64,000 nucleotides of DNA from Methylocella silvestris (GCF_002891535.1 NZ_PDZR01000012.1:1-64000), one strand, 5' to 3'. Positions 17,035 to 26,288 are shown, counted from the stretch's first letter. The notes: generated by a model from the sequence alone, not told the origin. Translations and numbers: made by a program.

Positions 17035-18555
17035 TCAGAAGAAGCCGAGCGGCTTGTTGCTGTAGCTGACCAGCATGTTCTTGGTCTGCTGATAGTGATC
17101 GAGCATCATCTTGTGATTTTCGCGGCCGATGCCTGACTTCTTGTAGCCGCCGAAGGCCGCGTGAGCCGGGTAGAGGTGGTAGCAATTGGTCCACACGCGG
17201 CCGGCCTTGATGGCGCGGCCGAAACGATAGGCTCTCGTGCCGTTGCGCGTCCACACGCCCGAACCGAGACCATAGAGCGTGTCATTGGCGATCTCGAGCG
17301 CCTGCGCATCGTCCTTGAAGGTCGTGACCGACAGCACCGGCCCGAAGATCTCCTCCTGGAAGATGCGCATCTTGTTGTGGCCTTCGAACACCGTCGGCTG
17401 CACATAGAAGCCATTGGCGAGCTCCGGGCCGACATCCGCGCGGGCGCCGCCGGCGAGAACCTTGGCTCCTTCCTGACGGCCGATGTCCATATAGGACAGG
17501 ATCTTCTCGAGCTGGTCGTTCGAGGCCTGCGCGCCGATCATGGTCGCGGGATCGAGCGGGTTGCCCTGCTTGATCGCATTGACGCGCTTGATGGCGCGCT
17601 CCATGAAGCGGTCGTAGATCTTCTCATGCACGAGGGCGCGGGAGGGGCAGGTGCAAACCTCGCCCTGGTTCAGCGCGAACATGGTGAAGCCTTCGAGGGC
17701 CTTGTCGAAAAAATCGTCGTCTTCGTCGGCGACGTCCTCGAAGAAGATGTTGGGGCTCTTTCCGCCGAGCTCAAGCGTCACCGGAATGATGTTTTCCGAC
17801 GCATATTGCATGATGAGGCGGCCGGTCGTCGTCTCGCCGGTGAAGGCGACTTTGGCGATGCGCGGGCTCTGCGCCAGCGGCTTGCCGCATTCGACGCCGA
17901 AGCCGTTGATGACGTTGAGGACGCCGGGCGGCAGCAGATCGCCGATGACGTCCATCAGCACCATGATGCTCATCGGCGTCTGTTCGGCCGGCTTCATGAT
18001 GATGCAATTGCCGGCCGCGAGCGCGGGGGCGAGCTTCCACACAGCCATCAGAAGCGGGAAATTCCACGGGATGATCTGGGCGACGACGCCGAGCGGCTCA
18101 TGGAAATGATAGGCGATGGTGTCGTGGTCGATCTCGCTGATGCCGCCTTCCTGGGCGCGCAGAACGCCAGCGAAATAGCGGAAATGATCAACGGCGAGCG
18201 GCAGATCGGCGGCCTTGGTCTCGCGGATCGGTTTGCCATTGTCGATCGTCTCGACCATGGCGAGAAGCTCGAGCTTTTCCTCGATCCGGTCGGCGATGCG
18301 CAAAAGCGCCAGCGAGCGCTGCGCCGGCGAGGTATTGCCCCAGGCCTCTTTGGCCGCGTGAGCGGCGTCAAGCGCAAGCTCAACGTCCTCTGCGGTGGAG
18401 CGGGCGATGGTGCAGACGACATTGCCGTCGATCGGCGAGATGTTTTCAAAGGTCTGGCCCTTGACCGGCGGCGTCCACTTTCCGCCGATGAAATTGTCAT
18501 AATGCGGCCGGATGGCGATCTGATCCTTGAGATCGGCCAGAAGCTTTTCAACCAT
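17035..18555 (-). CDS. NAD-dependent aldehyde dehydrogenase, ExaC/AcoD type
   Basis: 506 residues. The start ATG at 18555 follows GGGGAGGAA. Conserved family blocks are [13 protein letters not shown] (NAD fold), [14 protein letters not shown], the general-base Glu in LELGGKSPN, and the nucleophile Cys in [11 protein letters not shown] (about residue 301). This [18 protein letters not shown] pair is typical of the acetaldehyde dehydrogenase II group (ExaC, AcoD, AldB), which oxidises acetaldehyde to acetate with NAD. A response regulator resembling ErbR/AgmR lies upstream and divergent, and a two-gene sensor system follows it, which together recall the exaC regulatory neighbourhood of Pseudomonas. 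Substrate range is not shown by sequence. Confidence 0.9.
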   Translation of the reverse strand: MVEKLLADLKDQIAIRPHYDNFIGGKWTPPVKGQTFENISPIDGNVVCTIARSTAEDVELALDAAHAAKEAWGNTSPAQRSLALLRIADRIEEKLELLAMVETIDNGKPIRETKAADLPLAVDHFRYFAGVLRAQEGGISEIDHDTIAYHFHEPLGVVAQIIPWNFPLLMAVWKLAPALAAGNCIIMKPAEQTPMSIMVLMDVIGDLLPPGVLNVINGFGVECGKPLAQSPRIAKVAFTGETTTGRLIMQYASENIIPVTLELGGKSPNIFFEDVADEDDDFFDKALEGFTMFALNQGEVCTCPSRALVHEKIYDRFMERAIKRVNAIKQGNPLDPATMIGAQASNDQLEKILSYMDIGRQEGAKVLAGGARADVGPELANGFYVQPTVFEGHNKMRIFQEEIFGPVLSVTTFKDDAQALEIANDTLYGLGSGVWTRNGTRAYRFGRAIKAGRVWTNCYHLYPAHAAFGGYKKSGIGRENHKMMLDHYQQTKNMLVSYSNKPLGFF

Positions 18556-19343
18556 AAATATTCCTCCCCTTTTTAGATCACTCGCCCGTCGGATCATTCG
18601 GGCTGCGCCGCGTCCTGCGCCGCCGCCCGAAGCATTTGCCGGACACTTGCGGCCAAGGCGCGCCGCCGTCCGATCGTCCGCCAAAGGAATCGCTCGCGCA
18701 TCCCTCTCTCAACGCAACCGCTTGCGCGATCGCCTGAATTCATTTTCGTGAGGCCGGCTGGCCTCGGCGTGGTCCATTTGCCGGCAACAGATCAGAGTGT
18801 AAAGCCGCCTTTGCGGCGGCCGCGAGGTTCCGCTCCTACACTTTCCAGTTGCCTGACCGGCAAAGGTCATGCTTTGTCCTTTTGAGATGAAACCCATTCT
18901 ATGTGCTGAGGGCCGGACCGCTCGCCACCGGCGGCAAATGCGTCACGCGACAGGCGGTCTGGCTCCGCGGATCCGGCCGGGCGTCTTTGCCGCCTGGCGG
19001 ACAAAACCAGCGGCGCAACTTTTTATCCTGGCGGACGCCCGCGGAACGATTTTTAGTGGCGCAGCGCGTCATTTGGTTCAAGCATCCTCTGGGACCAGTC
19101 GGCGTTCTTGCGCTGTGCGCACAATAGAATCAGACCGGCGGGATGTTTGTTCCCCACCTGTTCCTCCCATTCGGCGCGCCCCGATTGCGGGATCGACGGG
19201 CGCGGAGTTTAATGAGCGGGCCGCGCTGATGGCTATACCCTAAAGGTCGCACCAGCGATGCTCAGGGACCCGGCTAAGACGCGCAGCCGCCGCCCGTTGA
19301 AGGACAGCGCGTCGAAATTGCGCCGGTGGGCGCGGGGAGCCCG
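18556..19343. promoter_or_regulatory. 788-base divergent regulatory region with a long inverted repeat
   Basis: The region separates the aldehyde dehydrogenase from the LuxR-type regulator. It contains an imperfect inverted repeat: the left copy at 18777-18801 and the right copy at 18837-18864 in opposite orientation share the blocks TTTGCCGG, CAAC and AGTGTA in the same order, with slightly different spacing. The two arms are 35 bases apart and lie about 220-310 bases upstream of the dehydrogenase start, a fitting distance for activator sites. I found no sigma-54 -24/-12 element and no convincing gene. Confidence 0.5.
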
Positions 19344-19973
19344 ATGTCGAAAGTTCTGATTGCCGACGACCATCCGGTATTTCGCCGGGCGCTTGGCGAT
19401 ATCGTTGGCCAGTTGCTGCCCTCAACCGGCCTTGTGCTTGTCGAGGCGGCGGATCGCAGGCAATTGTTCGAGATCGTCGAAAACGACGACGTCGATCTCA
19501 TCCTGCTCGATCTCTGCATGCCGGGCATGACGGGGCTGCCGGAACTGGTTGCGATCCGCAACATTGCGCCGGCGACGCCGGTGGTCATCATCTCGGCCAT
19601 CGACGATACGACGATCGTCAACCAGGCGATCAACTGCGGGGCCGCCGGCTTTATCCCCAAATCCTCCTCCATGGAGGGTCTGGCGGCCGCGTTGAAACAG
19701 GTTCTCGATGGCGGGGTCTATGTTCCCGGCAGCGACGAGGCCCGCGAGAAGCGCGGCCCCGCGGAGGCCGACGCGTTGACGCCGCGCCAACTCGCTGTCC
19801 TCGGTTTGCTCTCGGCCGGCAAGTCGAACAAGGAGATCGCGCGTGCGCTGTCGATCAGCGACCTCACCGTTAAAGTGCACATCACGACGATTTTTCGGAA
19901 ACTGGGCGTCGCCACGCGCACGCAGGCGATCGTCGCCTTTCAGCGCGAGCGCGTGCAGGTGTCGAATAATTGA
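19344..19973 (+). CDS. LuxR/NarL-family response regulator, ErbR/AgmR-like
   Basis: 209 residues. Receiver domain about 1-120 with the acidic pair D8-D9, phosphoacceptor Asp56 in LILLDLCMPG and Lys near 107 in GFIPKSS. LuxR-type HTH about 143-205 (LTPRQLAVLGLLSAGKSNKEIA, VKVHITTIFRKLGV). The start ATG at 19344 follows GGGGAGC. The receiver is closest by eye to ErbR/AgmR (IADDHPLFRxAI, LDLNMPGMxG), which activate alcohol-oxidation genes with PQQ enzymes. It is divergent from the aldehyde dehydrogenase and convergent with the hybrid kinase gene. The pairing with that kinase is inferred from position. Confidence 0.88.
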   Translation: MSKVLIADDHPVFRRALGDIVGQLLPSTGLVLVEAADRRQLFEIVENDDVDLILLDLCMPGMTGLPELVAIRNIAPATPVVIISAIDDTTIVNQAINCGAAGFIPKSSSMEGLAAALKQVLDGGVYVPGSDEAREKRGPAEADALTPRQLAVLGLLSAGKSNKEIARALSISDLTVKVHITTIFRKLGVATRTQAIVAFQRERVQVSNN

Positions 19974-20017
19974 GCGCTCGGACAAACTTGTGCGCCAGGA
20001 TATTTTTTCAACGCATC

Positions 20018-20052
20018 CGCCTGGTCCAAAAAGCCTCCAGCTTTTTGGGCGG
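20018..20052. terminator. Hairpin between convergent regulator and kinase genes
   Basis: CCAAAAAGC and GCTTTTTGG (20026-20034 with 20040-20048) form a perfect 9-bp stem with a 5-base loop; outer CCGCC/GGCGG can extend it across a bulge. Its position between two converging stops suits bidirectional termination, though the T tract lies in the stem. Confidence 0.45.
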
Positions 20053-20079
20053 AAGCTCCAGCGCGCGCGCTGCGGGATG

Positions 20080-21555
20080 TCACGGGCTGGACGATTGCTG
20101 AGACGCCGCTGAGGCGGCGCGACGCGAGGCGAGCGCGCTGAGCATCGCGCGCAGCCGCATCGGCGGGGCGGTCTTGGCGAGAAAATCATAGCCCTGCCGC
20201 TTCAATGCGCGCTGCAGTTCTCCGCTCGAATCGCTCGAGACGATCAACGCCTGCAGCTCCTGCCCGAACGCCTCCCGCATCGCCGCGACCGCCTGCGTTC
20301 CGAAAACGCCATTATCGAGATGATAGTCGGCGATGACGAGCTGAGGCGCCTTCCTTGCGGCGATGAGCGCGGTGATCGCCGCATGCGGCGAGCGCACGGC
20401 GATGGTGATGCAGTTCCAGGAGCGCAGCAGCGCGGAAAGCGCGTTGCGCAGACGCATGTCATTATCGATCACGACAACGCAGAGCCCGGCGAGCGACGCC
20501 CCGCCAGGCTCGGCGATGGGCTCGGGGACGGCAGGGGGCGCCTCGCTCGACCTGAGGCGCAAGGCGAAGCGCGAGCCGCGTCCGAGGGTCGAGCGGACCT
20601 CGATTTTGGCGTCGATCAGGCGGGCGATCCGCTCGGTGATCGCAAGCCCGAGCCCCAGGCCGCGGTCGCCCTCGCGCGCCGCCGCGCCAATTTGTCGGAA
20701 CTCTTCGAAAATCAGCTTCAAATTATCCTCGGCGACGCCGACGCCGGTGTCATGAACTTCGATCACGATCTCCGCGCCGCGCTTGCGGCAGCCGATCAGG
20801 ATCGAGCCCTGCGCAGTATAGCGCAGCGCGTTGCTGATAAAATTGCGCAGCACGCGTTCGATCAGAACGCGATCGCTATGAACCGAGGCGGCGCTCGCGA
20901 CCGTCCTGAGGCGAAGACCGACGGCTTCCGCCTGCGGCTCGTAATCCTGACGGAGCCGATCGAGCAGCGGCTGAAGCGGGAAGGAGCTGAATTCGACCGG
21001 CCAGACGCCGGCGTCGAGGCGGGAGATATCGACGAGCGTGCATACCAGCTCGTCGACCGTGTCGAGCGCCGCCTCGATATTGGCGACGAGTTCGCAGCCG
21101 CGCGACTGTGGGTCGGGAAAGCCGGCGACATGCTCGCCAAGCATGCCAAGGAACAGGCGCGCCACATTCAGCGGCTGGTGCAGATCGTGACTCGCCGCGG
21201 CGAGAAAGCGGGTTTTGCTGAGATTGGCCTTTTCGGCATCGCCCTTCGCCGCCAGCAGGGCTTTTTCGGCAGCGCAGCGCTCCGAGATCTGCTGGAACAG
21301 CTGATGCGTCAGATTGGTCAACTCGGCGGTGCGCTCCGCAACCCTGTTCTCCAGCGTGATCGCCGCCTGAAACAAGGTGAAGGCGTTGTTGCTTTTGGCG
21401 CTCATGTCGTTTTCGACACGGTCCATCAGCACCGAGTTGACCCGGCGCAGCCTTGCGATTTCCGCCCGCAGCGCCGCGGCCTCCTGCTGCTCCGCAGAAG
21501 GTTCAAAAGGCGGCGTCCGCGCCGCGCCCGGAGCGGAAAAGTCAAAGATCGTCAT
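20080..21555 (-). CDS. Soluble hybrid histidine kinase, NahK/ErcS'-like
   Basis: 491 residues with no membrane segment. Coiled N-terminus (about 20-110), DHp with phosphoacceptor His123 in AAASHDLHQPLN, catalytic ATPase domain with N box NFISNALRYT, G1 DTGVGV and G2 GLGLGLAI, then a C-terminal receiver (about 370-480) with DN pair and Asp in VIADYHLDNG. The ATG at 21555 lies inside the end of the upstream FIST gene (14-base overlap), so the two are translated together. This SHDLxQPL kinase group with a C-terminal receiver includes NahK/ErcS' of Pseudomonas, which receives its signal from the FIST protein NosP. Its receiver may relay through a separate phosphotransfer protein, not seen here. 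Confidence 0.88.
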   Translation of the reverse strand: MTIFDFSAPGAARTPPFEPSAEQQEAAALRAEIARLRRVNSVLMDRVENDMSAKSNNAFTLFQAAITLENRVAERTAELTNLTHQLFQQISERCAAEKALLAAKGDAEKANLSKTRFLAAASHDLHQPLNVARLFLGMLGEHVAGFPDPQSRGCELVANIEAALDTVDELVCTLVDISRLDAGVWPVEFSSFPLQPLLDRLRQDYEPQAEAVGLRLRTVASAASVHSDRVLIERVLRNFISNALRYTAQGSILIGCRKRGAEIVIEVHDTGVGVAEDNLKLIFEEFRQIGAAAREGDRGLGLGLAITERIARLIDAKIEVRSTLGRGSRFALRLRSSEAPPAVPEPIAEPGGASLAGLCVVVIDNDMRLRNALSALLRSWNCITIAVRSPHAAITALIAARKAPQLVIADYHLDNGVFGTQAVAAMREAFGQELQALIVSSDSSGELQRALKRQGYDFLAKTAPPMRLRAMLSALASRRAASAASQQSSSP

Positions 21556-22693
21556 AAGGCTTGCCAATGGCGATCGCGGTAAAGGTCTGGTTCAGATGCA
21601 TGCCGGCGAATTGCTCGCCATAGGTGCTGAAGCCGATCACATGATTGGCGGCGAGCAATTCTCCGGCGAGACGTTTCGTCTGCGCCTTTTCCAGTGCGAG
21701 GCTGCGATAGATGCAGTCGAAGCCGATGACGAGCTCGGGTCGTCCGAAGCTTTCGTTCACGCCCTCGAAAAAGGCGGCGAGATTGGGCAGCACCGCCTCG
21801 CTTTTTGCGAGGCGCAGCACCACGCCTTCGTCGATGGCGCAAAAGAAGGTGAGACTGTCGTCGAAATGGGCGGCCTGAATCGAGCGGACATGAAAATCAG
21901 GGCCGATCTTGACCATCAGCGGATAGGCGGAGAAGGTCGAGGGCGTCAGGGCCCGCTCGGGCAGATTGAGCAGACGCGCATATTCGCGCGCCGCCGGTTC
22001 GCCGTTGAGCTCGAACACTTTGCGGCTGTGGGGATCGGCGCGCGTTACCACCATGCGCTCGTCGGAGCCGATGAGATGCTGGCATTTCAGGATTCGGAAC
22101 GGCGCCTTGATGCGGATCGCCGCGAGCAGGGCGGCGTCGCTGTGGAAGGCGCCGTCGCAATAGACGAAGGCGCCGTTGAGGCAGAGATTGTCCGCCGCTG
22201 ATCCGCCGACGAGCGGCGTCATGTCCATCAAGAGATGCATCGAGGCGAGCACGACCTCCTCGTTGCGGGACATGCCGTCGATGAGGAGCAGGGCGAAAGA
22301 ATCCCGCGGGTCGAGCGTATAACCTTTTTCGCCCATTGCCGAGACGACTTTTTGCGTCGCGGCATGGCCGTCGGACATCTGGAATCTTGACAGATTCTGC
22401 ATCAATGCGGTCGCCGCGACGCAATGCGAGGCGGCGATGCTGAAGCCGGTGATCGATCCGTCAAGATAGCCGATCGGGGTGATTTCTCCGGCCGTGGTGC
22501 AGCCGATCATTTGAACGCCGGCGAACATGCGCCGCAGCTCCGGCTCCAGCACATTGAGGTCGAAGCTGTACGAGCAGAAGAATACGACAAGGCCCATGTC
22601 GGGCTGGGAGATGGCGTCGTGAAATTCGCGCACCGCTGTCACGGGATCGGGCGCCGTCGAAAATCCGCGTCGTATCGCCCCGCGCCCGCTCAT
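21542..22693 (-). CDS. FIST-domain sensory protein, NosP-like
   Basis: 383 residues covering FIST_N (about 30-220; GLVVFFCSYSFDLNVLEPELRR, IGCTTAGEITPIGY, LLIDGMSRNEE, LVGGSAAD) and FIST_C (about 230-365; PLMVKIGPDFHVRSIQA, FFCAIDEGVVLRLAK, VIGFDCIYRSL, GFSTYGEQFAGMHLNQT). FIST proteins are cytoplasmic small-ligand sensors. Those encoded next to soluble hybrid kinases include NosP, a haem protein that binds nitric oxide and inhibits its kinase. The 14-base overlap with the kinase gene downstream makes a functional pair very likely. Whether this one binds haem, NO or another ligand cannot be read from sequence. Confidence 0.88.
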   Translation of the reverse strand: MSGRGAIRRGFSTAPDPVTAVREFHDAISQPDMGLVVFFCSYSFDLNVLEPELRRMFAGVQMIGCTTAGEITPIGYLDGSITGFSIAASHCVAATALMQNLSRFQMSDGHAATQKVVSAMGEKGYTLDPRDSFALLLIDGMSRNEEVVLASMHLLMDMTPLVGGSAADNLCLNGAFVYCDGAFHSDAALLAAIRIKAPFRILKCQHLIGSDERMVVTRADPHSRKVFELNGEPAAREYARLLNLPERALTPSTFSAYPLMVKIGPDFHVRSIQAAHFDDSLTFFCAIDEGVVLRLAKSEAVLPNLAAFFEGVNESFGRPELVIGFDCIYRSLALEKAQTKRLAGELLAANHVIGFSTYGEQFAGMHLNQTFTAIAIGKPYDDL

Positions 22694-22796
22694 TGGCCTG
22701 TCTCCACTCGCGGCGCTTGCCGCGCCTGTCCTGTCTTGAATCTTATTCTAGCGCAGGAACTGCGCGGCCCGAAATCTGCGCCGCGCTTGCAACCGA

Positions 22797-23198
22797 TCAT
22801 TTCACGTCGATCGTGATCGAGGCGCTGAGATCCGGCCCATACGACAGATGCGCGCCATCGCCAAGCTGCAGGGTCAGCTGGTGCTTGCCGGGCGGCAATT
22901 TAAGCTGTGTTTCCGTTTGCGCCTTGCCGAAGTGAATCGAGGTTGCGCTGGCGCCGATGACCTCGCCTTTCGGAATGGGCGCGCCGTCGACGATGAGATG
23001 ATGGTGGCCGCTGTCCGGCGTTGTGTCGCCAGCCGGCTTCAGGTTGAAATTGTCCAGCCCGAATTTGACTGTGACTGGGCTTTCAACGCTCGCTCCATCC
23101 TTGGGCTCGATGAAATAGACGCGCGGCTCGGGGGCGGCGAATGCCGGCGCCGCAACCGTGAACGCAAGGAAGGCGGCGAGATTTATGGCATGCTTCAT
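22797..23198 (-). CDS. DUF4399 exported protein
   Basis: 133 residues. Signal peptide MKHAINLAAFLAFTVAAPAFA, then the DUF4399 pattern RVYFIEPKDGASVESPVTVKFGL, SGHHHLIVDGAPIP, HFGKAQTETQLKLPPGKHQL and LGDGAHL. The cluster of His residues (HHH, HF, HL) could bind a metal, but no function is established for the family. The ATG at 23198 gives the signal peptide directly. It is a single gene between the FIST promoter region and the divergent small secreted protein. Confidence 0.88.
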   Translation of the reverse strand: MKHAINLAAFLAFTVAAPAFAAPEPRVYFIEPKDGASVESPVTVKFGLDNFNLKPAGDTTPDSGHHHLIVDGAPIPKGEVIGASATSIHFGKAQTETQLKLPPGKHQLTLQLGDGAHLSYGPDLSASITIDVK

Positions 23199-23452
23199 GA
23201 TAAAATCCTGTCGTCTTGGCAGCGCGCCTGAAGCCTGATCTGCCTGAAGGCCGCGGGTGGTGATGGAGTAGGCCCGATGTCGGCGTCTGCGGAAAGCCGA
23301 TTTTGAAAAAATTGGCCCCCCGGGCTTACAAGAGACCCCCGACGGCCAATATGAAAGAGAGCGCCTTTTGGGGATGGCGAGCGCTTGACGAACGGCGGAA
23401 TTCTCGCGCCTTGTGTCCGCAATCGACCGCGTCTGTTCGAAGGAAAGTTCAC

Positions 23453-23695
23453 ATGAAATGGTTTGGGGCACTCCTTGTCTCGGTCGCAATGGCCGCTCCC
23501 GGCGTGGCCCTGGCGCAGCGCTATCACGAACCGCCAGAGTCTTATTATGAACCAACCGATCGCTGCCCGACGGGCTATTCGCTGCAGCAGCAGGACCGCG
23601 CGGCCTATGATTGCTCGGGCACCCGCGGCCGCATTGGGCTTGGGGCGAGTCCCTATCATCCGGAAGGTCCTGGCAACTTTTCCTTCGGCAGATAG
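23453..23695 (+). CDS. Small secreted protein of unknown function
   Basis: 80 residues. Clear signal peptide MKWFGALLVSVAMAAPGVALA with AAGGAAAG before the ATG. The mature part (about 58 residues) has two Cys (DRCPTGYS and YDCSGT) that could form one disulfide, and a Gly/Pro-rich tail ending GNFSFGR. I do not recognise a family. Divergent from the DUF4399 gene; convergent with the metallophosphoesterase gene 17 bases away. Confidence 0.72.
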   Translation: MKWFGALLVSVAMAAPGVALAQRYHEPPESYYEPTDRCPTGYSLQQQDRAAYDCSGTRGRIGLGASPYHPEGPGNFSFGR

Positions 23696-23712
23696 GCTGC
23701 GGGCGTAGGCCT

Positions 23713-24549
23713 CTAGCGGAGGGGGAGGCTTGCCTCCTCCTTCGAGCGACAATCTTCGAGGCGGCGGCGCGGCAGCGCCCAGACGAGTCCCTGCTCGAAA
23801 CCGGCGCCGGTCCATTCTTGTACGGCAACCGTGATCGTCTCCAGACTGGCCTCGATGGTCAGGAAGCAGGCCGGGGTTCCCCGCGTGCGTTGCGAGAGCG
23901 TGCCGGCCCCCACGGCATAGGTCATTCCGTCGCCCCACGGCAAAGCGAGGGCGAAGGGATTATGGACATGGCCGCTCAGGATTAGATCGATGTTCTGCTC
24001 GGCGAGTAGGCGGGCGGCGGCAAGGCCGCGATGCACGCCGCCGGACACGGCGGCATTCGACATCTCGATCAGCGGATGGTGACAGACAAACACTTTGAGC
24101 GCCTTGCTGGCGATCGCCATTTCCTCGGCCGCCTTCTTTACGGCGGCAAGGTCGATTGAGCCCTTCGACCAGTCGAATCGGGGCTGAACGCCGCGCGCCG
24201 TATTCAGGCTCCGGACGGTGAGGCCGGGAAAATAGCCGTTCGTGGCGGACTGACCGACGAAGTCGCGATAACGGCCGAAGGGCCGGAACAGGCGCTGGGC
24301 GAGGTTCCAGACCGGTGTGTCGTGATTGCCCGGCGTGACGATCTGCGGCTGCGGCAGACGCGCCAGCCATTCCCGCGCGGCGGAAAATTCGCGCGATCGT
24401 CCCTCGGCGGTGAGGTCGCCGGAAATGATCGTAAGATCCGGCCGCAATGCTGTCGCGGCTGCTGCTGCGGCTTCAACCGCCTCGCCGTTCTCACAGCCAA
24501 AATGCGGATCGCTGAGATGGACAAGCCGGATGGTCACGGGGCCTGTCAC
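23713..24549 (-). CDS. Calcineurin-like metallophosphoesterase
   Basis: 278 residues, cytoplasmic. Metal-binding motifs in order: LSDPHFG, GDLTAEG, GNHDT, CHHPL and GHVH, which together build the two-metal site. Members hydrolyse cyclic nucleotides, phospholipid headgroups or UDP-diacylglucosamine. The start ATG overlaps the stop of the lipid-kinase gene by 4 bases, so the two are coupled. With the lipid kinase and PAP2 phosphatase before it, a role in lipid phosphate turnover is possible, but substrate is not shown. A GC hairpin within its last codons (23722-23740) may help end the convergent small gene. Confidence 0.88.
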   Translation of the reverse strand: MTGPVTIRLVHLSDPHFGCENGEAVEAAAAAATALRPDLTIISGDLTAEGRSREFSAAREWLARLPQPQIVTPGNHDTPVWNLAQRLFRPFGRYRDFVGQSATNGYFPGLTVRSLNTARGVQPRFDWSKGSIDLAAVKKAAEEMAIASKALKVFVCHHPLIEMSNAAVSGGVHRGLAAARLLAEQNIDLILSGHVHNPFALALPWGDGMTYAVGAGTLSQRTRGTPACFLTIEASLETITVAVQEWTGAGFEQGLVWALPRRRLEDCRSKEEASLPLR

Positions 24550-25481
24550 AGTTTAGCAGCATCGGCCGCTGCCGGCGGCGCATCCGGCCCGACGAGCGCG
24601 TAGAAGGCGTTGGAGACAAAAGCGACATCGACGTCGCGGTCGAGGCGGCACAATTCTCCGTCGAGCAGGCATGGAATGGCCTGCCTTGCGGCGACATGCG
24701 CCGCCTTGCAGCAGTGCGAGCGGACCGCCGGATCGCTCCGCCAATCGCCAAAAAGGGAAGTGAAGCCGATCCGGAACGCGTCGGCGGCGTGGCGCGGATC
24801 GAGAGCGACCGCCTCCATATAGGCCTCGCCGGCGCAAGCGGCCGTCATCAACGGCGACACGAAAGCGACTGCCTCCGCCTTGCTGGTTCGGCCGCCGTCG
24901 AGTTCAAATCGAAGCTTCGATTTGAAGGAGAGGGCGAGCGCCCGCCGCGCCCGCATCAGGGCCAGCATGAGCTTTCCGTGCCGCACCGCTTCGCGCGCCG
25001 GGGCCCAGAGCGCGGGGGCGCCGAGAATCGCTGCGACGTAGAACTGGCGTCCCGCGACCGAGCCGCCGGGCGCTGCGCGAATGCGGCCGGCCTTGAGCGC
25101 GCTTTCGAGCGCGTCCTGCCATTTGCCCCGGCCATAGAGCGCATAAGGCAGCATGTTCATGGTGCCGCCGGCGAGCGGGGCGAACAGCGGGCCGTCGGCT
25201 CCGCATAATTCGGCGGCGAGACGCGCCGTGCCGTCGCCCGCGAGGGTGATGAGAAGGTCTGGATTTGTGTCGACGGCGGCGCGCAGCGCGGCGACGATCT
25301 CGCCCGGCCCGACGCTGACGACCTCAGCGTCGCCTGTGAATGCTGAAAGGATCGTCCGCATCTCGTCGGCCGCGCCGGCGCCGACGCTGCCGCCAGCCTC
25401 GTTGACGATGGCGGCGATGCGTCGGATGGAAGGCGTTCCAGCAGGCCGCCGATCAAGATCTGGCGATAAATTATCGGTCAT
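24546..25481 (-). CDS. Diacylglycerol kinase-family lipid kinase
   Basis: 311 residues. The DAGK catalytic domain at the N-terminus shows AIVNEAGGSVG, the nucleotide motif AGDGTARLAAE and GGTMNMLPYAL, as in YegS/DgkB-type enzymes (here TMNMLP in place of the usual TxNxxA). The ATG at 25481 was chosen because upstream residues in the frame look non-coding and PAP2 ends at 25550. It would phosphorylate diacylglycerol or a related lipid at the membrane face. The downstream metallophosphoesterase start overlaps its stop by 4 bases. Confidence 0.85.
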   Translation of the reverse strand: MTDNLSPDLDRRPAGTPSIRRIAAIVNEAGGSVGAGAADEMRTILSAFTGDAEVVSVGPGEIVAALRAAVDTNPDLLITLAGDGTARLAAELCGADGPLFAPLAGGTMNMLPYALYGRGKWQDALESALKAGRIRAAPGGSVAGRQFYVAAILGAPALWAPAREAVRHGKLMLALMRARRALALSFKSKLRFELDGGRTSKAEAVAFVSPLMTAACAGEAYMEAVALDPRHAADAFRIGFTSLFGDWRSDPAVRSHCCKAAHVAARQAIPCLLDGELCRLDRDVDVAFVSNAFYALVGPDAPPAAADAAKL

Positions 25482-25549
25482 GGTGAACTGAACGCCGCGC
25501 TGCAGCCAGCCGTTCCGAAGAAAGACGATTGACGGCTTTGCCTTGGCTG

Positions 25550-26275
25550 TCAGTTTTCGTCGCGCAAGGCCTCCTGCGCCTGTCTCGTTTCCGGCGCGGC
25601 CTTTCGCGCGATGATCCAGAAACAGAGCGCGAAGGCGGCGCCCGCGCCCCAGCCGGCGATGATGTCGGAGGGCCAATGGACGCCCAGAAAAATCCGGCTG
25701 ACGCCGATCGCCACCGTCATCAGCACCGCCAGCGAGACCAGATAAAGGCGCACGGCCTTCGACGTCTGCGTTTCCGCGACGATTGCGGCGATGGTCAGAT
25801 AGGCGGCCGCCGAGATCATGGCGTGGCCGCTTGGAAAGCTGGCGCTCCAGCTTTGCGTCAGATGCGGAACGATATCGGGTCGGGTTCGATGAAAACTGAG
25901 TTTGATCAAAGCGTTGAGCACTGAGGCGCCGCCGATCGCCGCCACAAGAATCACAAGGGCGCGCCACCGCCTGGCAAGAATGAGAAAGCCGCTCGCGGCG
26001 GCGGTCATGAGCCAGATCACAGTGAAGCCGCCGAGCGCCGAGATATCGATAGCCGATTGCAGCAGCCAGGGCGGTCCAATGGGAATGGCGGGGTCGGCCG
26101 GCGTCCGTAACGCAAGCAGAAGCGCGCGGTCGGTCGCCGCCGTGCCGCCTTCGAACACTTCGTCGACGATGAGCGCGAAAGCGATCAGGGCCGAGATCAG
26201 GAACAGGGCGACCAGCGGCTGAAATCCGGAACGCGCGACAGCGGAGCGGATCGTTTGCAGGGATGGCGGCTTCAA
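25550..26275 (-). CDS. PAP2-family membrane phosphatase
   Basis: About 241 residues with five to six membrane helices and the full acid-phosphatase signature: KLSFHRTRP (KX6RP), SFPSGHAM (PSGH) and SRIFLGVHWPSD (SRX5HX3D). Members dephosphorylate phosphatidic acid, undecaprenyl pyrophosphate or phosphatidylglycerophosphate on the periplasmic side. No ATG starts the frame near the first helix; the TTG at 26275 is the likely start, 14 bases after the DoxX stop. Sits between DoxX and the lipid kinase in the minus-strand run. Confidence 0.88.
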   Translation of the reverse strand: MKPPSLQTIRSAVARSGFQPLVALFLISALIAFALIVDEVFEGGTAATDRALLLALRTPADPAIPIGPPWLLQSAIDISALGGFTVIWLMTAAASGFLILARRWRALVILVAAIGGASVLNALIKLSFHRTRPDIVPHLTQSWSASFPSGHAMISAAAYLTIAAIVAETQTSKAVRLYLVSLAVLMTVAIGVSRIFLGVHWPSDIIAGWGAGAAFALCFWIIARKAAPETRQAQEALRDEN

Positions 26276-26288
26276 GGCGCGTTCCGCC

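Noticed and set aside
17161-18576. 471-codon plus-strand frame opposite the aldehyde dehydrogenase
   Set aside because: Shadow frame; the dehydrogenase has all family motifs.
18556-18900. Sigma-54 promoter for the aldehyde dehydrogenase
   Set aside because: Acetaldehyde dehydrogenases can be sigma-54 dependent, but no GG-N10-GC element was found on the minus strand.
18869-19243. 124-codon plus-strand frame in the dehydrogenase/regulator intergenic region
   Set aside because: No Shine-Dalgarno, Arg-rich and without a recognisable fold; more likely regulatory DNA.
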